From positions 558,001 through 622,000 of the forward strand of contig NZ_JAJVKW010000002.1 in the NCBI RefSeq assembly GCF_024198255.1: a DNA stretch of 64,000 nt, written 5' to 3'. A model generated the notes under the pieces. That model did not search any database, was not told where the DNA came from, and was given only the letters and a program-made list of their open reading frames with translations. The translations under genes were made by a program, and so were the position numbers. Shown here in pieces: positions 28,134 to 37,104 of the stretch; within the stretch, counting starts at the first letter, position 1, and every line of letters begins with the position of its first letter. Source of the DNA: Myxococcus guangdongensis. GTDB lineage: Bacteria; Myxococcota; Myxococcia; Myxococcales; Myxococcaceae.

Positions 28134-29254
28134 GCCTCGACTCCCGACACGGCCACGCGCAGGTCCTCGTCCAGGCCGCGCAAGAAGACCTCCGGCGCAC
28201 AGAGCGCCGCCGCGCGAGCGGGCCCACCCGCGCCCAGCTTGCGCCGCGCCTCCGCGTCCACCACCAGTCGAAGGAGCGCGGAGGACAACGCGCCGGCCTC
28301 GGGCGCGACGAGCCGACCGCACGTCTCGTCCACGATTTCCAGCGGCCCACCCTGCGCCGTCGTCACCACGGGCAGCCCCGCCTGGAGCGCCTCCACGAAG
28401 GCCAGGCCGAAGGGCTCCGGCGACGTGTTGGGCTGACAGTGCACGTCCGCCGCGCGCATCAGTCGGGGCACGTCCGAGCGCTGCCCCAGGAAGCGCACCC
28501 GCCCGTCCAGGCCGAGCGCACGCGTCTGAGCGAGCAGCCCCTCCAGGTAGCGCGTCTCCTCCTCACGCTGCGCCCCGCCCGCCACCCACAATCGCCAGCC
28601 CCGCGCCTCGCGCAGGCGGCCCAGGGCCTCGAGCAGCAGCCGGTGTCCCTTCCACGCCTCCATCCGGCAGGCCTGGAGGATGACCACGTCCTCGTCGCTC
28701 GCGCCGAGCTCGGCCCGCAGCGCCGCGCGCTCCGAGGACGCTGGAACCCGCGCCGGCGCCTGCACCAACGGATGGCGCACCCGATGCGGAGCCCGGGGAT
28801 ACACGCTGCCGAGTGAGCGCGCGGAGTACGCGCTGTTGGCGAGCACCAGGTCCGGCGAGGTGACACCGGCCCAGCGCTCCACCCAGTGCGCACCCGTCAA
28901 GGCATCGTGCTGGTAGAAGACCAGCGGCACACCGACCGCGCGCGCCACGGGGCCGAACACGGCCTGCGGCCACGCCGCGTGGCAGACGACCACCGCGTAT
29001 CCACCGGTCTTCAGCAACGCGCCCAGCGCCCTCCGAGCGCGCCACACCGTCCAGGGCCGCGCCACCCGCACGCTGCCCAACAGGTGGACCGCGGCGCCCG
29101 CCTCGCGCAGCTCCGTCGACAGCCGCCCCTCGAAGCACAGCGCGTACTCATGCGTCGTGCCCTCGGCGTGAAGCGAGGACGCTCGCGCCAGCGCGACGAG
29201 GAAGGACTCGATGCCTCCGTAGAGGTTGCCGCTGTAGACGTGCAGCGCGCGCAT
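28130..29254 (-). CDS. Family 4 glycosyltransferase
   Basis: This 374-residue GT-B enzyme starts ALHVYSGNLYGGIESFLVAL with the GGIE acceptor loop. VVILQACRMEAWKGHRLLLEAL opens the donor domain and TSPEPFGLAFVEALQAGLPV holds the E-x7-E. The ATG at 29254 is 9 nt after the previous stop and the TGA overlaps the next GTG, so it lies in the wzc operon. It is predicted to add a sugar with retention of configuration. Confidence 0.88.
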   Translation of the reverse strand: MRALHVYSGNLYGGIESFLVALARASSLHAEGTTHEYALCFEGRLSTELREAGAAVHLLGSVRVARPWTVWRARRALGALLKTGGYAVVVCHAAWPQAVFGPVARAVGVPLVFYQHDALTGAHWVERWAGVTSPDLVLANSAYSARSLGSVYPRAPHRVRHPLVQAPARVPASSERAALRAELGASDEDVVILQACRMEAWKGHRLLLEALGRLREARGWRLWVAGGAQREEETRYLEGLLAQTRALGLDGRVRFLGQRSDVPRLMRAADVHCQPNTSPEPFGLAFVEALQAGLPVVTTAQGGPLEIVDETCGRLVAPEAGALSSALLRLVVDAEARRKLGAGGPARAAALCAPEVFLRGLDEDLRVAVSGVEA

Positions 29255-29263
29255 GCGGGCGTC

Positions 29264-30523
29264 TCAGGCCCTCCCCGTACCGGTGAGCGCGGGGACCTCG
29301 CTCGCATCCCCCGCCATCTCGGGCACGGGACGACCCAGCGCCTCCGCGTAGAGCCTCAGGCTGCGCGTCGCCATGACATCGTGCCGCAGCTCCGCCTCCG
29401 CGCGCTCGCGCGCTCCACGGCCCAGCCGCTCCGCGAGCCCGGGCTCCTCCACGAGCCTCCGCGCCGCGCGCGCCAGCGCGTCCGCGTCACCCACCGGCAC
29501 CGTCAGCCCCGTCTCCTCGTGACGGCTCACCCACGCGACGCCCGAGTGCGGAATCGCCGTGTTCAGCACGGGCAGGCCGCTGGCCATCGCCTCCGCCTGC
29601 GACAGACCGTAGGCTTCGCTGCGCGCGTTGCTCGGGAACCAGAGCGCCGTGGCCGCGCGATAGGCCCCCATGAGCGAGGCCGGCGGCAGATAGCCCGCCC
29701 ACGTCACGCGGGACTCCACGCCGAGCGCCTTCGCGCGAACACGCCCCTCCGCCTCCAACGGCCCCACGCCCACCACCACCAGCCGCCCCGGCGCCTTCGC
29801 CAGGGCCTCCAGCGCGGTGAACAAACCCTTGTAGTAGACGAGCCGCCCCACCATCAGCCACAGCGGCGTCCCCTCGAAGTCCTGACGCCAGCGCGCCTCG
29901 GCCTGGAGCGCCTCCACCGACGGCGCCAGGTAGGGCTCCACATCGATGCCGAGCGGCAACGCCCGCACCTTGCTCCGGAACATCTTCAGCAGCGTGGAGC
30001 CCTCGATGTACGCCTCGCTGTCCGAGAAGATTCGCAGCGCGCGCGCATAGAGCAAGAGCTCCAGCGGCCGGAAGAGCGCGCCCGCGACCTTCTGCCGGAT
30101 GACGTCGCTGTGATGCGTGACGAAGACGGCCGGCAGCCGGGGCACCATGTCCAGCGCCAGGAGCATCGTCGGGTTCGGCGTGTGCAGGTGCACCACGTCC
30201 ACGCCCTGGGCGAGCATCCGCCGCAGCGTCCCGGGCAGCTCCGGCAGCACGTCCATGCGCGCCACCGACGCGCGCCGCCCCAACCTCACCACCCGCACCA
30301 GCCCGTCCCACTCCTCATGCGTGGGGCTCTTCCCGTGGAACTCGTGGCTGGTGTTCCCCGAGTCGCGCGAGTGATTGGCGCACAGCACCTCCACCCGCGC
30401 GCCCTGCGCCGCCTGCGCGCGCGCCAGCGTCTGGACATGGCTCTCGATGCCGCCGGACGCCGGCGGATAGAACTTGCCCAGGTGCAACACCCGGAGGCCC
30501 GCTCCCGTCAGCGGCGCGCTCAC
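29264..30523 (-). CDS. Family 4 glycosyltransferase
   Basis: This 419-residue GT-B protein starts VLHLGKFYPPASGGIESHV (PPxxGGIE acceptor loop). LMVGRLVYYKGLFTALEAL opens the donor half, and NARSEAYGLSQAEAMASGLPV contains the paired glutamates. It begins with GTG at 30523 overlapping the Wzc stop (GTGA), tying its translation directly to the tyrosine autokinase. The likely role is elongation of the repeat unit; related enzymes transfer mannose or glucose. Confidence 0.88.
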   Translation of the reverse strand: MSAPLTGAGLRVLHLGKFYPPASGGIESHVQTLARAQAAQGARVEVLCANHSRDSGNTSHEFHGKSPTHEEWDGLVRVVRLGRRASVARMDVLPELPGTLRRMLAQGVDVVHLHTPNPTMLLALDMVPRLPAVFVTHHSDVIRQKVAGALFRPLELLLYARALRIFSDSEAYIEGSTLLKMFRSKVRALPLGIDVEPYLAPSVEALQAEARWRQDFEGTPLWLMVGRLVYYKGLFTALEALAKAPGRLVVVGVGPLEAEGRVRAKALGVESRVTWAGYLPPASLMGAYRAATALWFPSNARSEAYGLSQAEAMASGLPVLNTAIPHSGVAWVSRHEETGLTVPVGDADALARAARRLVEEPGLAERLGRGARERAEAELRHDVMATRSLRLYAEALGRPVPEMAGDASEVPALTGTGRA

Positions 30524-32703
30524 GACTGCGCCACCCGGTCCTTGGGGTCCTCGGCGTACTGCCCATAACCCTGATAGGCGATGTACGTGCCGCCGTAACC
30601 CGGCGCCTTGAGGTCCACGTCGTTGAGGACCGCGCCGTACATGCGCGCCTGCACGTCCGCCAGCGAGCGCAGCGCGCGCTGCGCCGAGTCCCGGTTCGTC
30701 TTGCCCGCCTTGAGCACCAGCACCACGCCGTCACACTGCGTGGCCAGCACCGCCGCGTCCGCCACCGCGTTGAGCGGCGGGCTGTCCAACAGGACGCGGT
30801 CGAACTTCCCCGCCACCAGCTTGAGCAGGTCCGCGAACGCGCGCGTGTGCAGCAGCTCCGCGGGGTTGGGCGGCAAGGGGCCACACGGGAGCACGAAGAG
30901 CCCGGGGACCTCGGTGCTCTTCACCGCGGCCTCCAGCGTGCCCTCGCCCACCACCAGCGAGGAGATGCCCAGCTCGTTGGGCACCCCGAAGGCCCGGTGC
31001 AGCCGGGGCCTGCGCATGTCCGTGTCCAGCAGCAACACCCGGTTGCCGCTCTGGGCCATGGCCACGCCCAGGCTGATGGTCGTGGTGGACTTGCCCTCCT
31101 GCGGCCCGCTGGACGTGACGACCAGCGTCTTGAAGGGCGCGTCCGGCGACATGAAGAGCAGGTTGGTGCGGATGGCGCGGCAGCACTCGGCCACCGACGA
31201 CTTGGGCTCGCGGTGCACGAAGAGGTCGCGGTCCTTGGGCGGACGGTTGCCCTCGATGCGCGGCATCACGCCCAGGAACGCCAGCCCCAGCCGCCCCTCC
31301 ACGTCCTCCTGCGAGGCCACCGTGTTCGCGAGCAGGTCCAGCAGCAGCGCCGCGCCCAGCCCCGTCAAGAGGCCCAGCACCATGCCCACCATCAGGTTGC
31401 GCTTCACGTGGGGCTTCACCGGCGCGAACTGCGGACGCGCCGGGTCCAGTATCCTCACGTTGCTGGTGCGCAAGAGGCCCGACAGCTCGATGTCCTTGAG
31501 CCGCTTGAGCACCAGCTCATACAGGCGCTGGTTGTTGTCCGACTCGCGCTTGAGCCGGTCGTACTCGATGGACTTCTTGTTCACCTGGAAGGCCTCGGCC
31601 TTGGCCTCGTCGAGCAGCTTCACCAGGTTCTTGCGCTGGGCCTCCGCCTCCGACAGCTCCGTCTCCGCCAGGCGCACCACGTTGCGCAGGCTCTTGAGGA
31701 AGTCGGCCTGAATCACCGCGAGCTTGCCCTGGCACTCCAGGAGCTTGGGGTGCTCGGGGAGGTAGCGCTCGGACAGCTCCGCGCACGCGACGCGCGCGTC
31801 CGTGTAGCTCTTGCGCAAATCCTGGATGGGCCCGTCCTTCGCGCCCGGCAGCGCCTCCGCCCACGTCTCGTCGTCGGGGGACGCCTTGCGCAGCTTCTGG
31901 ATGGCCTCCACGCGCGCCTGCAGCGCGGCGATGCGCGTGCTCACCTGGGTGAGGTTCAGGTTGTAGCTGTTGATGCGGTCGCTGACGATGCTCATCCGCG
32001 ACTCGAGCGACGTGGACAGCATGTCCGCGTCCTTCTTGAAGTCGTAGACGGCCAGCTCGCTCGCCTTGGACGTGTTCTCCAAATCCTCCAGCCGGCTCTC
32101 CAGCCAGCTGCGCGCGTCGTCCGTCATGCGCAGCTTGAGCGCCAGGTTCTCCGCCATGTAGGCGTTGGCCACCTCGTTGGCGAGCAGCGCCGCGCGCGCG
32201 GCGTCCAGGTCATCCACCGCGATGTTCATCACCCGCGAGTCCTTGGCGGGCAGCACGCGGATGCGCGACTGGAGCAGCCCCACCGCGTCCGCGCCCTGCA
32301 TCGCCTGCACGCGGGCCTTCTCGTCCACGAGGTGCGCGACGCCCAGGTAGCTGGCGTCCGTGGACAGCCCCAGCTTGTCCACCACGCGGCTGGCCACCGC
32401 GCGCGAGGTGATGATCTCGCTCTGGGTGGCGTAGTACTCCTTGTTGAACCAGTAGTTGCTGCGCTCCTCGCCCATCACCTCCTTGACCTCACCGTCGAGG
32501 AAGCGCGGCGCCGTCACGTCGATGATGAGGGAGGTGCTGGCGGAGAAGACCTTGGGCTGGCGCAGCGTGTAGACGGCCGACAGCGCCGCCACCACCACCG
32601 CCACGCCGAGCACGACCCACTTGCGCCGCCACAGCGCCCGCGCGCGGAGCATCAACCCCGCGGACGTCGGGCCACCGGCCGGGTCGAACACCGTTCCATC
32701 CAC
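30520..32703 (-). CDS. wzc: Wzc-type polysaccharide co-polymerase and tyrosine autokinase (BY-kinase)
   Basis: This 727-residue protein controls chain length and polymerisation of the polysaccharide by cycling autophosphorylation. An inner-membrane helix (VVLGVAVVVAALSAVYTL, about 30-47) precedes a Wzz domain, a long coiled-coil periplasmic part and a second helix near residue 440. The cytoplasmic kinase has Walker A GPQEGKSTT (533-541), Walker A' LLLDTDMRRPR (557-567) and Walker B VLLDSPP (637-643). The C-terminus has a five-tyrosine cluster (703-716), the phosphorylation site. The GTG start has AGGAGA 8 nt upstream. It heads a five-gene minus-strand operon with a GT4, a GT4, a Wzy-like protein and a GT4. 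It resembles M. xanthus WzcB/BtkA by context. No cognate phosphatase or OPX exporter is in the window. Confidence 0.93.
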   Translation of the reverse strand: MDGTVFDPAGGPTSAGLMLRARALWRRKWVVLGVAVVVAALSAVYTLRQPKVFSASTSLIIDVTAPRFLDGEVKEVMGEERSNYWFNKEYYATQSEIITSRAVASRVVDKLGLSTDASYLGVAHLVDEKARVQAMQGADAVGLLQSRIRVLPAKDSRVMNIAVDDLDAARAALLANEVANAYMAENLALKLRMTDDARSWLESRLEDLENTSKASELAVYDFKKDADMLSTSLESRMSIVSDRINSYNLNLTQVSTRIAALQARVEAIQKLRKASPDDETWAEALPGAKDGPIQDLRKSYTDARVACAELSERYLPEHPKLLECQGKLAVIQADFLKSLRNVVRLAETELSEAEAQRKNLVKLLDEAKAEAFQVNKKSIEYDRLKRESDNNQRLYELVLKRLKDIELSGLLRTSNVRILDPARPQFAPVKPHVKRNLMVGMVLGLLTGLGAALLLDLLANTVASQEDVEGRLGLAFLGVMPRIEGNRPPKDRDLFVHREPKSSVAECCRAIRTNLLFMSPDAPFKTLVVTSSGPQEGKSTTTISLGVAMAQSGNRVLLLDTDMRRPRLHRAFGVPNELGISSLVVGEGTLEAAVKSTEVPGLFVLPCGPLPPNPAELLHTRAFADLLKLVAGKFDRVLLDSPPLNAVADAAVLATQCDGVVLVLKAGKTNRDSAQRALRSLADVQARMYGAVLNDVDLKAPGYGGTYIAYQGYGQYAEDPKDRVAQS

Positions 32704-32919
32704 GTCTCGTCTCTCCTGGAGCCCTGGGGCGCCCGCGGTGCGGCGGCGCCCGGCACCCGCCGGCCCCGACCTTCACCCACACCCTTGGAAATCACCGTCG
32801 AGCGTGCCGTGTCCGCCCCGGGTTGTCCATCGTTCCGCCGTCGCCTGGAAGCCCCCCATCCCACCCTTCTTCGAGGCGGGGCCGCGCGCATCCGGGGCGC
32901 CTGTGCTACTGAGCCCGAC
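32704..32919. promoter_or_regulatory. Divergent intergenic region between wzc and the GT-methyltransferase operon
   Basis: This 216-bp gap holds no gene. Short reading frames crossing it are Pro/Arg-rich. TGTGCTACTGA just upstream of the GTG at 32920 resembles a -10 region close to the start codon, but no matching -35 is clear. Confidence 0.3.
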
Positions 32920-34269
32920 GTGAGCTTCCAGCATTCGGTCATCATCCCCTTCGCTCCTTCCACCGTGGATGCCGCCGCCCACTTCGCCCGGGAGCTGTCG
33001 GGTCGCGCCGAGGTCGTCCTCGCCGGAGACGGGCGGCCCGACGTGGCGTCGACCCCCGGCCTGAGGGTGCTGGACGTGCAGGGAGGCAAGGGCGTGGCCA
33101 TCCGGGCGGCGCTCGCGCACGTGACGAGCCCGGTGACGGTCCTCCAGGACCCGGACGCCGCCTACGCGGCGGATGCCTACGAGGCCCTGATGGGGCCCCT
33201 GCGCGACGACACCGCGGACGCCGTGTTCGGCCACCGCGCCGCGACGGGGCTGTCGCCCGGGTTGTGGGCCGAGCGCGCGATGGGCCAGGTCACCCGCTTC
33301 GTCACGGACGTGGCGGTGACCGACCCGCTCAGCGGCGTGCGCGCGTTCCGCACGGAGGCGCTGCGCTCCGTCACGCTCACCAGCGACGACGACGCGGTGG
33401 ACGCGGAGCTGGTGGTGAAGCTGGCCGCGCAGCTGTACCGGCTCACCGAGGTCGCCCTCCCTCCGCTGCAGGCGGTGCCGCGCCGCCCGCGCGCCGCGCG
33501 CCTGTCCCAGCTGCGCACCCTGATGCGCTACGCCACCGTGCGCGACGACGCGGACAACCAGCACGAGGGCTACACCACGCTGGAGCGCATGGACGGCGCC
33601 ACGCACTACAACCAGTGGCTGGGCCGCCGCTTCCGCGAGCACCTGGGCCGCCGCGTGCTGGAGATTGGCGCGGGCATCGGCACCATCACCCGCGAGCTGG
33701 AGTCCGGCGCGGAGCTGCTCATCGCGCTGGAGGTGGACCGCTTCTACGTGGACCGGCTGAAGAACCTCTTCCGTGGCCGTCCGCACGTGCGCCCGTACCT
33801 GTCGGACGTGGCGCTGGCGGATTGGGAGTCGCTGAAGAAGGAGCAGCTGGACACCATCGTGCTGTCCAACGTGCTCGAGCACATCCCCGACGACGGCTCG
33901 GCGGTGCGCCGCTTCCGTCAGATTCTGGCGCCCGGCGGCCGCGTGCTCATCCTGGTGCCGGCGCTCGAGCAGCTCTTCGGCAGCATCGACGAGGCGGTGG
34001 GCCACTACCGTCGCTACACGCCCGCCACGCTGCGCGCGGTGCTGGAAGAGAACGGCTTCGAGGTGGAGAAGCTGGAGTGGATGAACCTGGTGGGCATGCC
34101 CGGCTGGTTCGTCAACAGCCGCCTGTTCCGCCGCCGCTCCGTGCCCAAGCTGCAGCTCAAGCTCTACGACACGCTGGCCCCGCTGTTCGCCCGCGCCGAG
34201 GCCCACGTGAAGCTGCCGGTGGGCATGAGCCTCTTCGCCGTGGCCCGCGTCACCGGTGGCGAGGCATGA
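32920..34269 (+). CDS. Fusion of a compact GT2-like domain and a SAM methyltransferase
   Basis: In this 449-residue protein the first 200 residues resemble a compact dolichol-phosphate-mannose-synthase-like GT2 domain: VIIPF at the start, GGKGVAIRAAL (55-65), QDPDAAYAAD with a DxD at 77-79, and DAELVVKL (161-168). From about 225 a class I methyltransferase follows, with RVLEIGAGIGTIT (245-257) and VLSNVLEHIPDDG. The start is GTG at 32920. It may make or modify an undecaprenyl-phosphate sugar and methylate it or its product. The next gene, 37 nt later, is a GT-C membrane transferase that would use such lipid-linked donors. Confidence 0.75.
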   Translation: MSFQHSVIIPFAPSTVDAAAHFARELSGRAEVVLAGDGRPDVASTPGLRVLDVQGGKGVAIRAALAHVTSPVTVLQDPDAAYAADAYEALMGPLRDDTADAVFGHRAATGLSPGLWAERAMGQVTRFVTDVAVTDPLSGVRAFRTEALRSVTLTSDDDAVDAELVVKLAAQLYRLTEVALPPLQAVPRRPRAARLSQLRTLMRYATVRDDADNQHEGYTTLERMDGATHYNQWLGRRFREHLGRRVLEIGAGIGTITRELESGAELLIALEVDRFYVDRLKNLFRGRPHVRPYLSDVALADWESLKKEQLDTIVLSNVLEHIPDDGSAVRRFRQILAPGGRVLILVPALEQLFGSIDEAVGHYRRYTPATLRAVLEENGFEVEKLEWMNLVGMPGWFVNSRLFRRRSVPKLQLKLYDTLAPLFARAEAHVKLPVGMSLFAVARVTGGEA

Positions 34270-34306
34270 GCGGGCCGTGCCGTCCGAGCCTTGAGGACCG
34301 CACGCC

Positions 34307-36076
34307 GTGAGCCCGGTCGACCCCGCCGCCGCGTCCGGCACCCCGGAAGGACAGCGCGACGAGACGAGCCCTCGCGCGGCGGCGAGCAGCCCCGGCGCCG
34401 AGGTCTCGGCGACTCCGCCGCCCGCTGCCCCGGCGCACCCCGTGTCCACGCCTCACCCCATCGCGGCCTCGCGGGGTGCTCCGCGCTGGGTGTGGGCCGG
34501 CCTCGCGGCGCTGTACCTCCTGCTCTTCCCCTACCACCCGAAGCTGCGCTCGCCCAACGAGCTGTGCCGGCTGTGGCAGAGCATCTCGCTGGTGGACCAC
34601 GGCACGCTGGTCATCAACGAGGTGCTGCGCGAGCGCGGCTATGTGGGGGACCTGTCCGTGAAGGACGGGAAGTACTACCCCAGCAAGGCCCCGCTCCTGT
34701 CGTTCGCCGCCACGCCCCTCTACGCGGCGCTGCGCGCGGTGGCCCGCCCGGGCCCCGTGCCGGAAGTCCCGCTGGTCTTCTTCTCGCGCCTGTTCCTCAC
34801 CGTGCTGCCCACGCTGTGGCTGTTGTGGCTGGTGCGGCGGTACCTGCGCGAGCACCTGACGCCGCTCGTCGCCGACGCGCTCACGGTGACGTATGGCCTG
34901 GGCTCGCTGGCGTTCAGCTATTCGCTCTTGTTCATGAGCCACCAGACGGTGGCGGTGCTGCTCTTCGCCGGCTTCTATGCCCTGTGGCGCTGCGCTCGCG
35001 GCGACTGGCGGGAGCGGGGCTACGTGCTCGCGGGCGTGTGCGCGGGCGCCACCGTGGCCGCGGAGTACACCGGCGCGCTCGGCGTGCTGGGGCTGGTGCT
35101 CTACGGCGGGCTCACCTTCCTGTTCCAGGAGGCTCCCGCGAGCGAGCGCTGGAAGGGCCTGGGACGCGCCGCGGGGCTCGCCACGCTGGGCGCGCTGCCC
35201 TTCGTGGTGGCGCTGATGCTGTACCACCAGGCCGCCTTCGGGCATCCGCTGACGAGCGGATACAAGCACCTCAACGACGCGGGCTATCAGCCGTGGCACC
35301 TGGGCGGGTTCCTGGGCATCCGCACGCCGGACCCGCGCGCCTTCACGCTGTCGCTCGTCTCGCCGTTGCGCGGGCTGTTCACCCTCGCGCCCTTCCTGCT
35401 CCTGGCCATCCCTGGAGTCGCGCGGCTGACGTTCCGGCGAGGCGCGGGCGCCGAGGCCCGCGCCACCGCGTGGATGACGGCGGTGCTCGTCGCCAGCTAC
35501 CTCTACTTCACGTCGTCGTTCTCCTATGACTCCTGGGGATGGACGACGGGCCCTCGCCACCTGACCGGGCTGGTGCCCTTCCTGCTGTTGCCCGCGGGGC
35601 TCTGGCTGGAGCGGCTGCGCGCCGCGTCCCGCCCGGTGGCCTTGGGGCTCGCCGCCATGCTGTGCGGGGCAGCCATCCTCACCACGGGGCTGGCCACCTT
35701 CGTCAATTACATCCCAGACGATGTCTCCAACGTGCTGGGAGGGCTGACGCTCCCGCTGTTGTCCGACGGCTACTTCCCGCCCTCGGTGCTCTCCTTCCTG
35801 GGGCTCCCACAGCCCGCGGCAGGCGCGGTGTTGCTCGCCGTGCTCGTCGCCGTGACGTGCTGGGTCTTCATGGGCCTGGCCACGCCTCCCGGACGCCGCG
35901 CTCCGGGCGTGGGGGCTCTGGGCGCCGCGATGGCCACGCTGCTCGTGCTCGCCGCCCTGCACCACGCCTCCACCGAGCACGACACCGCGGACCAGAACGC
36001 CACGCGCTTCCTGGAGTCAGTGTGGCTCGCACCTCCCCAAAGTCGTGTGTCCTTCTGGCCCCTCCCGGGTCGCTGA
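34307..36076 (+). CDS. GT-C (GT39-like) membrane glycosyltransferase
   Basis: This 589-residue protein starts with 50 disordered Ala/Pro residues, then about 12 membrane helices. After the first helix comes SPNELCRLWQSISLVDHGTL, with the acidic residue at the membrane-loop position used by lipid-phosphate-sugar-dependent GT-C enzymes, and then DGKYYPSKAPLLSFAATPLY. It should transfer a sugar from undecaprenyl-phosphate in the periplasm onto a glycan, lipid or protein. The GTG at 34307 has GAGG upstream and lies 37 nt after the GT2/methyltransferase fusion. That pairing matches the Dpm1-plus-PMT logic. The acceptor is unknown; pilus proteins encoded next door are one possibility. Confidence 0.72.
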   Translation: MSPVDPAAASGTPEGQRDETSPRAAASSPGAEVSATPPPAAPAHPVSTPHPIAASRGAPRWVWAGLAALYLLLFPYHPKLRSPNELCRLWQSISLVDHGTLVINEVLRERGYVGDLSVKDGKYYPSKAPLLSFAATPLYAALRAVARPGPVPEVPLVFFSRLFLTVLPTLWLLWLVRRYLREHLTPLVADALTVTYGLGSLAFSYSLLFMSHQTVAVLLFAGFYALWRCARGDWRERGYVLAGVCAGATVAAEYTGALGVLGLVLYGGLTFLFQEAPASERWKGLGRAAGLATLGALPFVVALMLYHQAAFGHPLTSGYKHLNDAGYQPWHLGGFLGIRTPDPRAFTLSLVSPLRGLFTLAPFLLLAIPGVARLTFRRGAGAEARATAWMTAVLVASYLYFTSSFSYDSWGWTTGPRHLTGLVPFLLLPAGLWLERLRAASRPVALGLAAMLCGAAILTTGLATFVNYIPDDVSNVLGGLTLPLLSDGYFPPSVLSFLGLPQPAAGAVLLAVLVAVTCWVFMGLATPPGRRAPGVGALGAAMATLLVLAALHHASTEHDTADQNATRFLESVWLAPPQSRVSFWPLPGR

Positions 36077-36092
36077 TATTTCAAGTATTTCC

Positions 36093-36118
36093 TGATTCAT
36101 CGCGGATTCGATGAATCA
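36093..36118. terminator. 10-bp perfect hairpin after the GT-C gene
   Basis: TGATTCATCG (36093-36102) and CGATGAATCA (36109-36118) form a 10-bp stem with a 6-nt loop, 16 nt after the GT-C stop. It lacks a T-tract, so it could end transcription or be an operator of the pil operon. Confidence 0.5.
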
Positions 36119-36148
36119 CAAACACATTCCAAGACACGCCTGACACCC

Positions 36149-36197
36149 GTGACACCTCGCAAGTTTTGCGATGCTCGCAAAAGCTTGTCAGTGTCAC
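36149..36197. promoter_or_regulatory. Long nested inverted repeat upstream of the minor-pilin operon
   Basis: GTGACAC (36149-36155) pairs with GTGTCAC (36191-36197). Nested inside, TTTTGCGA (36164-36171) pairs with TCGCAAAA (36175-36182) across a TGC loop, and CAAG pairs with CTTG around it. The outer right arm can alternatively pair with GCGACAC (36212-36218), so two exclusive foldings are possible. The function is unknown. Confidence 0.45.
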
Positions 36198-36252
36198 GCT
36201 TCACCCAGGGTGCGACACAAAGCCCTGAAAGCACTGAAGCCCGGAAGCCCGC

Positions 36253-36290
36253 AGCAGCGGGCCTGGGGATTGCTGATTCAGCCCGCTGCT
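36253..36290. promoter_or_regulatory. Third stem-loop of the pilX leader
   Basis: AGCAGCGGGC (36253-36262) and GCCCGCTGCT (36281-36290) form a 10-bp perfect stem with an 18-nt loop. It ends 19 nt before the AAGGAG ribosome site of pilX (36310-36315). Confidence 0.45.
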
Positions 36291-36321
36291 CGTTCCGCCG
36301 TTCCCCGGCAAGGAGCCGCTG

Positions 36322-37062
36322 GTGTCGCATCCCTCATCCGTCCGTCGTTCGTCTGGAATCCGCCGACATGCCCCACGGGGCATGGCGATGTTGATGGCCA
36401 TCGGCATCATCGCGTTCATCGCCGCGGCCGTCGTCGTGTCCCTGCGCAAGGTGGCCGCGGAGAGCGCGCTGCAGGCCCAGGAGCGCAGGAAGCGCGAGGC
36501 CCACTTCGCCGCGGAGGCGGGACTGGCGGAGGCGCGCGAGCTCACGCGGGTGCTGCGAAGAGCAGAGCAGACCACCTTCGACGGGATCATGGACGCACTG
36601 AGCAATCAGTACAACGGGCAGAGTCGTGCCAATGGCTACGTCCAGGGTGAGCCAGGCCTGCCCAGCGGTCCTCCCAATGGGAACGTGTTCCCCTGGTACG
36701 AGGTCATCCCCTGGACGCCCTATACCCTCGCGGCGGCATCCTCCGGGACGGCCGTCGACTCGGACATCACCACGGCCTTCCTGGAGATGAACGGCGCGGA
36801 TGGCCGCCGCATCCTGGACTTCCCCGCGCAGGAGCGCGTGCTCTACCGGGTCTTCCTCGTCGACGACAACGACGACGCCAACGATCGCACCGCGGACGTC
36901 AACAACCGCGTCTGGCTCGTCTCCGTGGGTGAGGTCCGGGGCCGCGACGGCACCCAACCCCAGCGCGTCATCATCCGGGCCCTCATCACCAGCGGCGCGG
37001 TCCCCGGCGGCGCCTGCAGCACCGAAGACACCAACGGCGCCGCCAACAACGGCGAGTGCTGA
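36322..37062 (+). CDS. pilX: PilX-type minor pilin
   Basis: This 246-residue protein has a type IV prepilin N-terminus: basic leader ending RHAPRG, then MAMLMAIGIIAFIAAAVVVSL as the helix, and a REAHFAAEAGLAEARELTR segment typical of the PilX_N family. The residue at mature position 5 is not Glu, as often in tip-most pilins of the GspK/PilX kind. The C-terminal part has an acidic DDNDDANDRT stretch. The GTG at 36322 is preceded by AAGGAG with 6-nt spacing. It heads the pilX-pilY1-pilV-pilW-fimU operon and would be part of the tip complex that primes the type IVa pilus. Confidence 0.85.
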   Translation: MSHPSSVRRSSGIRRHAPRGMAMLMAIGIIAFIAAAVVVSLRKVAAESALQAQERRKREAHFAAEAGLAEARELTRVLRRAEQTTFDGIMDALSNQYNGQSRANGYVQGEPGLPSGPPNGNVFPWYEVIPWTPYTLAAASSGTAVDSDITTAFLEMNGADGRRILDFPAQERVLYRVFLVDDNDDANDRTADVNNRVWLVSVGEVRGRDGTQPQRVIIRALITSGAVPGGACSTEDTNGAANNGEC

Positions 37063-37104
37063 CCTCCTGTCTGTCCTTTCCCGCACCCCACCCCAGGACT
37101 CCCC

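Noticed and set aside
30847-32919. Plus-strand open frame upstream of the GT/methyltransferase
   Set aside because: It is antisense to wzc, with Gln/His/Arg-rich low-complexity sequence. The real gene starts at 32920.
36190-36230. Resemblance of GTCACGC...GACACAAAGCC to a c-di-GMP-I (GEMM) riboswitch
   Set aside because: The central conserved ACAGGGCAAACC and GAAA tetraloop elements are missing, so only a few short matches remain. It needs an Infernal scan before any claim.
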